From NCBI GenBank assembly GCA_017501055.1, contig JAFVXP010000068.1:1-12629 (forward strand): a stretch of 12,629 bases of DNA. Reading direction: 5' to 3'. Below are positions 1 to 8,084 of the stretch, one piece after another. The notes beneath the pieces are model-generated. The model had not been told where the DNA came from. It made no database searches and saw only the letters and a list, made by a program, of their open reading frames with translations. The position numbers and the translations under genes were made by a program. The DNA comes from Clostridia bacterium (GTDB taxonomy: Bacteria; Bacillota; Clostridia; Oscillospirales; CAG-382). Numbering within the stretch: the first letter of the stretch is position 1; each line of letters begins with the position of its first letter.

Positions 1-1
1 C

Positions 2-868
2 GTGCTCCTTCTCGGCCCCACGGGTGTGGGCAAGACCTTCCTTGCGCAGACCCTTGCCAAGACCTTGAAGGTTCCTTTTGCCATCGCGGACGCCACCACG
101 CTGACAGAAGCAGGCTACGTCGGTGAGGACGTGGAAAATATCCTTGTACGTCTTCTTCAAGCGGCTGATTTTGACGTTAAGAAGGCCGAAAGAGGTATTA
201 TCTATATTGATGAAATAGATAAGATCTCCCGTAAGAGCGAGAATCGTTCAATAACCCGTGACGTTTCGGGTGAGGGCGTTCAGCAGGCTCTTTTGAAGAT
301 CGTCGAAGGCACCGTTTCCAACATACCCCCGCAGGGCGGCAGAAAGCACCCCAATCAAGAGTTTATTCAGATCGATACGTCCAATATCCTCTTCATCTGC
401 GGCGGCGCATTTGACGGATTGCGTGATATTGTGGGCAACCGCCTTGGCAGACAGACCGTCGGCTATAATGCACCCACGTTGACTGCCGATGAACGCAAAA
501 AGGGAATGGACCTCAAGAAGGTAACCCAACAGGATATTGTAAAATACGGCTTGATTCCCGAGCTTGTCGGCAGAATCCCCGTTATCGCAACTCTCGAACC
601 GCTTGATAAAGACGCTCTTGTACGCATTTTGAAGGAACCGAAGAACGCTTTGCTTAAGCAATATCAAAAATTGTTTGATTTCGACGGTGTAGAGCTCGTC
701 TTTGAGGACGAAGCAATCGAAGCAATCGCTCAAAAAGCACATGAGCTTCAAAGCGGTGCGCGTGGACTTCGTGCAATAACCGAAGGAATCATGACAAAAT
801 TTATGTATGAAGTACCTTCAAACGAAAATATCAAAAAACTTGTTATAACAAAAGAAATGATAGGCTAA
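2..868 (+). CDS. clpX: ATP-dependent Clp protease ATP-binding subunit ClpX (5'-truncated)
   Basis: This is the C-terminal 288 residues of ClpX, the cytoplasmic AAA+ unfoldase that feeds substrates to the ClpP protease. The gene runs off the left edge, so the apparent GTG start is just an internal Val codon. By comparison with full-length ClpX, about 115 N-terminal residues, including the zinc-binding domain, lie outside the window. Visible in fragment numbering: Walker A GPTGVGKT (5-12), pore-1 loop GYVG (38-41), Walker B IIYIDE (66-71), the ClpX-specific RKH pore loop (114-116), and the sensor-2 GAR motif (252-254). The RKH loop and GYVG pore loop separate it from HslU and other AAA+ unfoldases. 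The next gene starts 19 bases downstream on the same strand, so co-transcription is plausible. The domain order is intact and no frameshift is seen. Confidence 0.96.
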   Translation: MLLLGPTGVGKTFLAQTLAKTLKVPFAIADATTLTEAGYVGEDVENILVRLLQAADFDVKKAERGIIYIDEIDKISRKSENRSITRDVSGEGVQQALLKIVEGTVSNIPPQGGRKHPNQEFIQIDTSNILFICGGAFDGLRDIVGNRLGRQTVGYNAPTLTADERKKGMDLKKVTQQDIVKYGLIPELVGRIPVIATLEPLDKDALVRILKEPKNALLKQYQKLFDFDGVELVFEDEAIEAIAQKAHELQSGARGLRAITEGIMTKFMYEVPSNENIKKLVITKEMIG

Positions 869-887
869 AGCCGAAAAGGAGTTAACT

Positions 888-1778
888 ATGACAGCAGTAA
901 TCCTCGCCGCAGGTCTCGGAAGCCGTTACGGTGGCTTAAAACAGCTTGATCCGGTAGGTCGCCATGGTGAATTTATTATCGACTATTCAGTTTATGATTG
1001 CATTCGTGCAGGTTTTGATAGAATAGTTTTCATCATTAAAGAGGAAAACCTTGAAATCTTTGAAGAATCTATCGGTAAGAGAATTAAAGGCAACGTAAAG
1101 ATCGAATATGCGTTCCAGAACAGCTCTGACGTTCCCGACGGATTTTCTTGTCCTGCAGACAGAGTAAAACCTTGGGGCACGGCTCACGCTCTCCGTGCTT
1201 GCCGTAACATTGTTGACGATAAGTTTATAATCTTCAACGCAGATGACTTCTACGGAAGAGAAACCTTTGAAATAATGGCAAAAACTCTTTCCGACGTCAA
1301 CGCTCATAGCTTTGCTATGCCCGGTTATACTCTTTCTAACACACTTTCCGAAAACGGCCACGTTGCAAGAGGTGTTTGTGTTACCGAAAACGGCGTTATC
1401 GCAAAGATAAAAGAAATCAAAAAGATCATGCGTATTGACGGAACAGTTAAATACGAAAAGAACGATGAATGGTTTGAAATAGACGAAAATTCTCCCGTTT
1501 CGATGAACTTCTGGGGCTTCACACCCGATGTTTTCGATTACGTAGAAACCGGCTTTACAAACTTCCTTCGTAACCCCGAGAACGACCTCATCACCGGTGA
1601 ATATTATATCACCAACCTTATCGATGAAGGCATCGAAACAGGTAACTTCAACTGCAAGGTTGTAGAAACCCCTGCAAAATGGATGGGCGTAACCTACCGT
1701 ACCGATAAACCCGATTTCTTGGCGTTCCTTAACGCAAAGATAGATGCGGGCGAATATCCCGAAAATCTTTGGGGTTAA
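888..1778 (+). CDS. Sugar-phosphate-type nucleotidyltransferase family protein
   Basis: The gene encodes a 296-residue protein with a GT-A-like nucleotidyltransferase fold. The N-terminal nucleotide-binding signature LAAGLGSRYGGLKQ spans residues 6-19. GTAHA (97-101) and NADD (117-120) fit the base-contacting and metal-binding segments of the NTP_transferase family. Enzymes of this family typically join an NTP to a sugar-1-phosphate or similar phosphate to make an activated precursor for envelope polysaccharides. The substrate cannot be read from the sequence. There is no hexapeptide-repeat C-terminal domain, so it is not a GlmU-type fusion, and no signal peptide or membrane segment. The ATG has a good AAGGAG ribosome-binding site seven bases upstream, in the short gap after clpX. 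A strong terminator follows within 20 bases of the stop, so the clpX-side transcription unit ends here. The family call is firm; the exact reaction is open. Confidence 0.87.
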   Translation: MTAVILAAGLGSRYGGLKQLDPVGRHGEFIIDYSVYDCIRAGFDRIVFIIKEENLEIFEESIGKRIKGNVKIEYAFQNSSDVPDGFSCPADRVKPWGTAHALRACRNIVDDKFIIFNADDFYGRETFEIMAKTLSDVNAHSFAMPGYTLSNTLSENGHVARGVCVTENGVIAKIKEIKKIMRIDGTVKYEKNDEWFEIDENSPVSMNFWGFTPDVFDYVETGFTNFLRNPENDLITGEYYITNLIDEGIETGNFNCKVVETPAKWMGVTYRTDKPDFLAFLNAKIDAGEYPENLWG

Positions 1779-1795
1779 ATAATTACATAATAAAG

Positions 1796-1829
1796 ACTAC
1801 GCTTCCCGTTATGAGAAGCGTAGTTTTTT
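1796..1829 (+). terminator. Rho-independent terminator after the nucleotidyltransferase gene
   Basis: A perfect 10-bp stem (ACTACGCTTC at 1796-1805 with GAAGCGTAGT at 1815-1824) closes a nine-base loop and runs straight into a T tract (1824-1829). It begins 18 bases after the nucleotidyltransferase stop. Read on the minus strand, the same stem is followed by a weaker T-rich stretch (CTTTATTAT), so it could also end minus-strand transcripts from the convergent DUF11 gene. Confidence 0.9.
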
Positions 1830-1837
1830 GTCGGGGT

Positions 1838-1865
1838 CCCCAAGAAGTCGTTAGAGTTCTTGGGG
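1838..1865 (-). terminator. Hairpin at the 3' side of the DUF11-like gene, possible terminator part
   Basis: A perfect 9-bp inverted repeat (CCCCAAGAA with TTCTTGGGG) encloses a ten-base loop, between the DUF11-like stop codon and the bidirectional-looking terminator at 1796-1829. It lacks a T tract on either strand, so by itself it is not a classical intrinsic terminator. It may stabilise the 3' end of the minus-strand message or act together with the neighbouring stem. The pairing is certain; the role is inferred. Confidence 0.45.
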
Positions 1866-1907
1866 TGATTTGTTGTGGTGATTTATCGGGGTGATTGTCG
1901 GGGCGGT

Positions 1908-2579
1908 TTATATTCTTCCGCTGACCGTAATTCTGACGTTACCGGGAACAACGGTTATAATACCCGTTTGCGGGTTTTGAGTGAACGTTGCAGGCGGTAC
2001 GGTTATCGAATAATCGCTGTCGGGCGAGGGAAGTGTAAGCACACCGTTTACATAGTCATAATCGCTTTCGGGAATCAATACACCGTCAACACGAACCTCG
2101 ATATCGGTTATCGGCGGATTGAAGGTATCGATAAGGATAACGTCGGTAGCCTCAAGATTACCGTAGTTGTAAATGTCAAAAATGAAATTAACCTCTTCAC
2201 CGCAAATAACGGGGTTCGGGCAAATGGATTTAATAACCCTTACGTCTGCAAAAGTTTCTGCCGTTAAGGTGTGGCAGTCGCTTGCAGGCTCGTTACAAAT
2301 ACAATCGCATACAGCTGTTGCAGTGTTGGTTATTGATGAACCTCTGCTACCGTTTGCAAATTCATTAACACGCACAATATATCTTATCTGCGCCGTTGCA
2401 TTAGCAGGGAGATTTTCGATATTATAAACTATTCTTCCGTTGCTTATAACGGGTGTAATAAGTGAATCGAAAACACCGTTAATAAGAAGCTGTGACGGGC
2501 CGATATACGTCAAGGGCGTGTAATTGTTGTTGCCCACCCGATAAGTGCCGAGATCGTCTGTTATAACTACATCGTTCAC
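1908..2579 (-). CDS. C-terminal piece of the split DUF11-like protein
   Basis: This frame encodes 223 residues if read from a GTG at 2579 that overlaps the stop of the N-terminal piece. It carries the rest of the first DUF11-like module (from VVITDDLGTY), a Cys-containing linker, and a second module containing FDIYNYGNLEATDV. A weak GAAGG sits about ten bases upstream of the GTG, so independent or coupled translation is conceivable. The simpler reading is that this is the downstream part of one broken gene. Confidence 0.6.
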   Translation of the reverse strand: MNDVVITDDLGTYRVGNNNYTPLTYIGPSQLLINGVFDSLITPVISNGRIVYNIENLPANATAQIRYIVRVNEFANGSRGSSITNTATAVCDCICNEPASDCHTLTAETFADVRVIKSICPNPVICGEEVNFIFDIYNYGNLEATDVILIDTFNPPITDIEVRVDGVLIPESDYDYVNGVLTLPSPDSDYSITVPPATFTQNPQTGIITVVPGNVRITVSGRI

Positions 2580-2779
2580 AGCACCGTTGCCTTCGTTGTG
2601 ACGGTGATAAAATAGGTTATATCTTGACCGATCCTATAGGTTGTCGAAAGTGACGTTTTTTCAATATCAAGCTGACCGTTCAGAATGGCAGAAGCGGTGT
2701 TCGAGAAAACTGTTGATATTTCTCTTGCACCGGCATATCTGTAATTAAGTCTTGCTTGATTTGTAATGATCGTAGCCAT
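2576..2779 (-). CDS. N-terminal piece of the split DUF11-like protein
   Basis: As written, this frame encodes 67 residues from the ATG at 2779. The frame opens further upstream (GTG at 2800), but that codon overlaps the ribosome-binding site AAGGAGG, so it is rejected as a start. The last residues (TTKATVL) are out of frame relative to the rest of the family. The TGA stop overlaps a GTG codon of the next frame by four bases (GTGA). Confidence 0.55.
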   Translation of the reverse strand: MATIITNQARLNYRYAGAREISTVFSNTASAILNGQLDIEKTSLSTTYRIGQDITYFITVTTKATVL

Positions 2780-2789
2780 TGGAATCATT

Positions 2790-2796
2790 CCTCCTT
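2790..2796 (-). promoter_or_regulatory. Ribosome-binding site of the DUF11-like gene
   Basis: AAGGAGG on the minus strand lies ten bases before the ATG at 2779 and only one base before another ATG at 2788. The spacing and the family-typical MATIITNQ start favour 2779. Just upstream, TATACT (2812-2807) could be a -10 box, but I see no convincing -35, and it would leave a leader of only a few bases. Confidence 0.6.
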
Positions 2797-2813
2797 CCAC
2801 TAAATCAGTATAT

Positions 2814-2852
2814 TTGAAAATAAAAAAGGGTGTTACATTTGTAACGCCCTTT
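2814..2852 (-). terminator. Rho-independent terminator after htpG
   Basis: On the minus strand a 12-bp stem with one C/A mismatch (arms 2841-2852 and 2825-2836, loop 2837-2840) is followed by TTTTTTATTTT. It starts six bases after the htpG stop codon. It separates htpG from the DUF11-like gene, which therefore needs its own promoter or read-through. Confidence 0.85.
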
Positions 2853-2857
2853 AGCTT

Positions 2858-4621
<1,764 letters not shown>

Positions 4622-4648
4622 AGTTTATAACATCCTTTCGTATATAAG

Positions 4649-4676
4649 AGGCTGTCGCAATAAACTGCGACAGCCT
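4649..4676 (-). terminator. Hairpin between the small membrane protein gene and htpG
   Basis: A perfect 11-bp inverted repeat (AGGCTGTCGCA with TGCGACAGCCT, six-base loop) lies 21 bases after the stop of the upstream minus-strand gene and 27 bases before the htpG ATG. In the minus direction only CTTATATA follows, not a solid T tract, so termination may be partial. It could be an internal terminator that lowers htpG expression, or an RNA-processing or stability element. Confidence 0.55.
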
Positions 4677-4697
4677 GTTAAAAATATTTCTGCTTAA

Positions 4698-5000
4698 TTA
4701 TTCTTCGGTGTTTTCGAAAGAACAAGCGATGTCGTCCTCGGATACGTCAATATCGTCAAGATCATCGAGGAATTCATCAAAATCGTCATAGTATTCTTCA
4801 GCATCGAAATCTTTAAGCATTTTGCGTTCCTTGTATTCGGCATAAAGCAATACAGCACCGGAAACACCGCCGATTGCCGCAAATGCAGCAAAAGCTTTTG
4901 CAAGATTCTTCTTCTTTTCAACGTTCACAAGATAGAGAACAAAGAAGGTGATGGATTGAACGAGAAGGGATATACCCAAAATAGGTCTGAATTTTTTCAT
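4698..5000 (-). CDS. Small two-helix membrane protein with acidic C-terminal tail, unknown function
   Basis: I do not recognise this 100-residue protein. Hydrophobic segments at about residues 7-25 and 36-53 read as two transmembrane helices joined by a short basic turn (VEKKKN). By the positive-inside rule, that turn and the ends may be arranged as a hairpin with the basic loop in the cytoplasm, but the orientation is uncertain. From about residue 64 the tail is extremely acidic, rich in Asp and Glu (for example DDFDEFLDDLDDIDVSEDD). The ATG is supported by GGAGG eight bases upstream. It starts 18 bases after the prfB stop, so the two are probably co-transcribed; a hairpin follows before htpG. 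Codon use looks like its neighbours. No enzymatic motif is seen, and the acidic tail could bind cations or a basic partner, which is speculation. Confidence 0.8.
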   Translation of the reverse strand: MKKFRPILGISLLVQSITFFVLYLVNVEKKKNLAKAFAAFAAIGGVSGAVLLYAEYKERKMLKDFDAEEYYDDFDEFLDDLDDIDVSEDDIACSFENTEE

Positions 5001-5018
5001 GATAAAATCCTCCGTAAA

Positions 5019-6128
5019 TTATTTATTGCAAATCATTTTTAGATATTCGTTGACAAATTCGTCAATATCGCCGTCCATAACGGCTTGTATGTTACCTGTT
5101 TCACAGTTCGTTCTGTTGTCCTTAACAAGCGTGTAGGGCATGAATACGTACGAGCGTATCTGGCTGCCCCATTCAATGTTCATTTTCGTGCCCGTTATGT
5201 CTTCAATGCGCTCGAGATGCTCTCTTTCTTTAATTTCCAAGAGCTTACTCTTAAGCATTCTCATTGCGGTTTCACGGTTTTGAACCTGGCTTCGCTCGGT
5301 TTGACAACCAACAACGATACCCGTCGGGATATGTGTAATACGAATAGCCGAGTCTGTTTTGTTAACGTGCTGACCGCCTGCGCCGCTCGAACGGTGTGCA
5401 TCGATCTTAAGGTCGGCTTCGTTGATCTCAATAGTCATTTCATCGTTAAATTCGGGAAGGACTTCAACCGAAGCAAACGACGTGTGCCTTCTTCCGCTGG
5501 AGTCAAAGGGGGAAACACGAACAAGTCGGTGTACGCCCGATTCACTCTTAAGGTATCCGTATGCGTTTTCACCTTCAACAAGGAAGGAAACGCTCTTTAT
5601 ACCTGCTTCGTCGCCGTCGAGATAGTCGAGAACCTTGAATTTAAATCCTCTCTTCTCTGCGTAGTGCTGATACATTCTGTAAAGCATCTGCGCCCAGTCC
5701 TGAGCTTCTGTACCGCCTGCACCGGGGTGAATTGAAACGATTGCGTTGTTACCGTCGTATTCGCCCGAAAGAAGGATCTCAATTTTTTGTCGTTCATATT
5801 CCTTCTTAACGGCTTCGAGGTCGGCAAGAACCTCGTCAACGATGCTTTCGTCGTCTTCATCGATAGCAATGTCTATAAGTGTTTCAACGTCATCAAAACT
5901 GCGTTTGAGTGCGATATAGCGTTCGAGAGTGCCTTTTTTATGTTTTAATTGTTTTAGTACCGCCTGCGATTGCTCGGGTTTGTCCCAAAAACCTGCTTCT
6001 GCAGTTTTGTTTTCAAGCTCTTCAACCTCGGTCTTCAGCGTTTCAAAACCAATGGAAACACCAAGGTCCTTTATACCGTCGCAAAGGTCGGTTAGAGACA
6101 ATTTTGCCTGTTCAAGCTGTAGAATCAA
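5019..6128 (-). CDS. prfB: Peptide chain release factor 2 (RF2), TTG start, no programmed frameshift
   Basis: RF2 recognises UGA and UAA stop codons on the ribosome and triggers release of the finished peptide. From a TTG start at 6128 the protein has 369 residues, the normal RF2 length. The stop-codon recognition motif SPF lies at 206-208 and the catalytic GGQ at 251-253, within one residue of the E. coli positions. The SPF tripeptide separates RF2 from RF1. The frame stays open far upstream of 6128, but that part crosses the promoter and runs antiparallel through rnpB, so it is not coding. An AAGGAG site precedes the TTG, and homologues begin with a similar LQLEQ segment. The codon-26 region has no CTT TGA C and no internal UGA, so the classic autoregulatory +1 frameshift is absent. 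It is driven by its own consensus promoter and leads the small membrane protein gene. Confidence 0.95.
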   Translation of the reverse strand: MILQLEQAKLSLTDLCDGIKDLGVSIGFETLKTEVEELENKTAEAGFWDKPEQSQAVLKQLKHKKGTLERYIALKRSFDDVETLIDIAIDEDDESIVDEVLADLEAVKKEYERQKIEILLSGEYDGNNAIVSIHPGAGGTEAQDWAQMLYRMYQHYAEKRGFKFKVLDYLDGDEAGIKSVSFLVEGENAYGYLKSESGVHRLVRVSPFDSSGRRHTSFASVEVLPEFNDEMTIEINEADLKIDAHRSSGAGGQHVNKTDSAIRITHIPTGIVVGCQTERSQVQNRETAMRMLKSKLLEIKEREHLERIEDITGTKMNIEWGSQIRSYVFMPYTLVKDNRTNCETGNIQAVMDGDIDEFVNEYLKMICNK

Positions 6129-6138
6129 TGGAGCTTTT

Positions 6139-6144
6139 CTCCTT
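6139..6144 (-). promoter_or_regulatory. Ribosome-binding site that sets the prfB start
   Basis: AAGGAG on the minus strand is ten bases upstream of the TTG at 6128. There is no ATG or GTG at a workable distance in the prfB frame. It therefore selects TTG as start and gives a protein of standard RF2 length. Confidence 0.7.
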
Positions 6145-6164
6145 ACAATTTCTTTACACAATAT

Positions 6165-6193
6165 ATTATATACACTAAACAATATTATGTCAA
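6165..6193 (-). promoter_or_regulatory. Consensus sigma-A promoter of prfB
   Basis: On the minus strand TTGACA (6193-6188) and TATAAT (6170-6165) are separated by exactly 17 bases, a perfect match to the housekeeping consensus. It sits just downstream of the rnpB terminator, and transcription should begin about 30 bases before the prfB start codon. Confidence 0.9.
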
Positions 6194-6204
6194 GGAAAAT
6201 TAAG

Positions 6205-6249
6205 GCAAAAAAGAAAAGGATACCGCAAAAATCGTTTGCAATATCCTTT
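6205..6249 (-). terminator. Rho-independent terminator of rnpB
   Basis: In minus-strand RNA a 15-bp stem (arms 6249-6235 and 6229-6215, including two adjacent U-G wobble pairs) closes a five-base loop and is followed by a T-rich tail (6214-6206). It lies about 12 bases after the mature 3' end of rnpB and insulates rnpB from prfB. Confidence 0.9.
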
Positions 6250-6261
6250 GTTTTAGAAAGA

Positions 6262-6615
6262 AGCGACACGTTCCTGTAAGCCGAGTTCTGTCGTGAACAA
6301 TCATCTATCTTGGATCTGCGTCGCCGCAGACCTCTTTGCCACCTCCATAGGGGCTGCCGAGCAAGCATTATCGCCCCCGCCACGGTGTTGCTCCGGATAG
6401 GGTTTACATGGCTGCATTGTCTCCAATGCACCGGTGAGCTCTTACCTCGCCTTTCCATCCTTACCAAGTCATGCTTGGCGGTATCTCTTTCTGTTGCACT
6501 GGCCCTAAAGTCGCCTTCGGCAGATGTTATCTGTTATCCTGCTCTGTGGAGCTCGGACTTTCCTCACGGTACGGACTTTCGTCATGGTACCGCGCGATTG
6601 TTTAGAACGGTCGCC
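6262..6615 (-). ncRNA. rnpB: RNase P RNA, bacterial class A type
   Basis: This is the catalytic RNA of RNase P, which trims the 5' leaders of precursor tRNAs. On the minus strand it carries the hallmark segments GAGGAAAGTCCGAGCTCC, AGGGCCAGTGCAACAGAAAG and the near-3' signature ACAGAACTCGGCTTAC. Helix P1 forms between the two ends: GCGACCGTTC near 6614-6605 pairs with GAACGTGTCGC near 6273-6263, with one bulged base. That pairing sets the ends to within a few bases and gives about 354 nt. The RNA has its own promoter directly upstream and a strong terminator downstream. The overall layout fits class A rather than the Bacillus class B type, but that subtype call is from partial inspection. The open frames across this stretch on both strands are artefacts of the RNA sequence. 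Confidence 0.96.
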
Positions 6616-6620
6616 TTGGA

Positions 6621-6649
6621 ATTGTAACATATTCGTTTTATTTTGTCAA
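6621..6649 (-). promoter_or_regulatory. Promoter of rnpB, extended -10
   Basis: On the minus strand TTGACA (6649-6644) and TACAAT (6626-6621) are 17 bases apart, and a TG dinucleotide one base before the -10 box makes it an extended -10. The predicted transcription start falls at about 6614, matching the 5' strand of helix P1. Confidence 0.88.
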
Positions 6650-6664
6650 ATAAATTAAAATCAC

Positions 6665-6693
6665 TTGATAAATTTTCCTTGTAGATATATAAT
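6665..6693 (+). promoter_or_regulatory. Promoter of the murD-M42 operon
   Basis: TTGATA (6665-6670) and TATAAT (6688-6693) are separated by 17 bases. The -35 box is only 15 bases from the -35 of the divergent rnpB promoter, so the two polymerases use opposite faces of one short AT-rich region. No operator-like repeat is apparent between them. Confidence 0.85.
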
Positions 6694-6725
6694 ATATTAG
6701 TTAGTAATATTTGGGAGGACTCTCA

Positions 6726-8069
6726 ATGCTGGAAAAATATTTGTCCGAATATAAGAATAAAAAAATAGGCTTTGTGGGAATGGGTGTTTCAAACCTTCCC
6801 GTCATACAGCGTTTTATTTCCGCAGGCGCAAAATGTATCGTGCGTGATAAGAACGACCTTTCTTCAAGAGATTTTTATAAAGACCTATCGGAAAAAGGCG
6901 TTGAATTTATAAATGGGGATAACTATCTTGACGGTATAGACGAAACGTTACTGTTCCTTTCTCCTGCCGTAAGGCCCGACCTTGAAGGTATTGAAAATGC
7001 CCGTAAAAACGGCACAAGGGTAACGAGTGAAATGGAAGAGTTCTTTAACCTTTGCCCCTGTAAAACTATCGCTGTTACGGGTAGTGACGGAAAGACCACA
7101 ACGACAACGCTTATTGCAAAATTGCTTGAAGCATCGGGAAAAAAGGTTTGGCTCGGCGGTAATATCGGAATCAACCTCTTTTCAACTCTCGATGAGATCA
7201 AGCCTGAGGACTTTGCGGTTGTAGAGCTTTCTTCCTTCCAGCTTATGAAGCTTGCAAAAAGCCCCGATATTGCAGTTGTAACGAACGTTGCGCCAAACCA
7301 CCTCGATTGGCATACGGATATGAACGAATATGTTGTTTCAAAGAAAAACATATTTAACTTCCAAAACGAAAAGTCGCTTCTCGTTTTGAATAACGATGAC
7401 GAATATTGCCGTTCGTTTATTAAAGAAGCAAAGGGAAGTGTTCGTACAATATCAGGAAAATCGACCGATGCTGACGTTTATTTTGATGATAACGGCATTT
7501 ATTCTGACGGAAAGCTTCTTGTTTCGGATAGCGATATAAAGATCGTCGGCAGACATAACCGCTATAATTATTCCGAAGCATATACCGCAGTAAAGGATTA
7601 CGTAACTCCCGAAGTATTACGTAAAGTAGCTTCCGAATTCGGCGGTGTTGAACATAGAATAGAGTTTGTCCGTGAGGTAGACGGTGTTAAATACTATAAT
7701 TCCTCAATAGATTCAAGCCCCTCCCGTACAAAAGCCTGCTTGGAATCATTCAAAGAAAAGGTAATTGCAATCTCGGGCGGATATGATAAAAATATACCTT
7801 ACGAGCCGTTAGCAGACGTATTCTCACGCAAGGTTAAATATGCCGTTCTTTGCGGAGCAACCGCAAAAAAGATTGCGCTTGTGCTTGATAATATAGGCTT
7901 TACGGAATACGTTTTTGCAGATGATTTTAATAAAGCGGTTAATTTAGCAAAAGAAAAAGCCGTTGCAGGCGATAACGTCGTGTTGACCCCTGCTTCTGCA
8001 AGCTTTGATATGTTCAAGAATTTCGCAGAACGTGGAAATATCTTTAAAGATATAGTAAATAAACTTTAA
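6726..8069 (+). CDS. murD: UDP-N-acetylmuramoyl-L-alanine--D-glutamate ligase
   Basis: MurD adds D-glutamate to UDP-MurNAc-L-Ala in the cytoplasmic stage of peptidoglycan synthesis, using ATP. The 447-residue length is standard. Visible are an N-terminal Rossmann-like UDP-binding domain (KIGFVGMGVSN, from residue 13), the Mur-ligase P-loop GSDGKTTT (119-126), ELSSFQL (167-173) and NHLDWH (191-196). Together these are typical of MurD rather than MurC, MurE or MurF. The frame opens at 6711, but the ATG at 6726 is preferred: GGGAGG lies seven bases upstream and the earlier codons are the ribosome-binding site itself. It is the first gene after a strong promoter, and the first M42 gene starts 15 bases after its stop. 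It is not embedded in a division/cell-wall cluster with other mur genes in this window. Confidence 0.95.
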   Translation: MLEKYLSEYKNKKIGFVGMGVSNLPVIQRFISAGAKCIVRDKNDLSSRDFYKDLSEKGVEFINGDNYLDGIDETLLFLSPAVRPDLEGIENARKNGTRVTSEMEEFFNLCPCKTIAVTGSDGKTTTTTLIAKLLEASGKKVWLGGNIGINLFSTLDEIKPEDFAVVELSSFQLMKLAKSPDIAVVTNVAPNHLDWHTDMNEYVVSKKNIFNFQNEKSLLVLNNDDEYCRSFIKEAKGSVRTISGKSTDADVYFDDNGIYSDGKLLVSDSDIKIVGRHNRYNYSEAYTAVKDYVTPEVLRKVASEFGGVEHRIEFVREVDGVKYYNSSIDSSPSRTKACLESFKEKVIAISGGYDKNIPYEPLADVFSRKVKYAVLCGATAKKIALVLDNIGFTEYVFADDFNKAVNLAKEKAVAGDNVVLTPASASFDMFKNFAERGNIFKDIVNKL

Positions 8070-8084
8070 ATTCAGGAGGCGTTT

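Larger units (their letters stand above)
1908..2779 (-). pseudogene. DUF11-like repeat protein, frameshifted (whole span)
   Basis: Two adjacent reading frames together make one protein. The start MATIITNQ (ATG at 2779) and the run up to ITYFITVT resemble the beginning of clostridial DUF11-like proteins. Continuity is lost near position 2596, where ACAACGAAGG stands in place of an expected ACAAACGAAGG. Restoring one A gives VTNEGNGAVNDVVITDDLGTY and a continuous product of about 290 residues, which I recall as the usual size of this group. The product would hold two beta-rich DUF11-type modules, a linker with several Cys (CDCICN) and the C-terminus VRITVSGRI. There is no signal peptide, LPXTG motif or membrane anchor. 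Function is unknown; related proteins are often guessed to be structural or surface-linked. The break may be a real mutation or a one-base sequence error. No slippery motif supports programmed frameshifting. Confidence 0.75.

Noticed and set aside
1875..2427. Plus-strand open frames opposite the DUF11-like gene
   Set aside because: No ribosome-binding site or recognisable protein; the minus strand carries the family-like protein.
2585..2610. Programmed -1 frameshift in the DUF11-like gene
   Set aside because: A -1 shift would restore the frame, but there is no X XXY YYZ slippery heptamer at the site.
2780..2800. GTG 2800 or ATG 2788 as starts of the DUF11-like gene
   Set aside because: GTG 2800 precedes and runs into the AAGGAGG site and ATG 2788 is one base from it; ATG 2779 has workable spacing and the typical MATIITNQ beginning.
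4622..4697. CIRCE/HrcA heat-shock operator upstream of htpG
   Set aside because: The inverted repeat present (AGGCTGTCGCA) does not resemble TTAGCACTC-N9-GAGTGCTAA.
6129..6467. Upstream open-frame extension of prfB that would add 113 residues
   Set aside because: It crosses the prfB promoter, the rnpB terminator and the structured rnpB RNA, and RF2 from TTG 6128 already has the standard length.
6310..6627. Plus-strand open frame of 105 codons
   Set aside because: It is the antisense of rnpB, whose conserved RNA motifs and P1 pairing explain the sequence.
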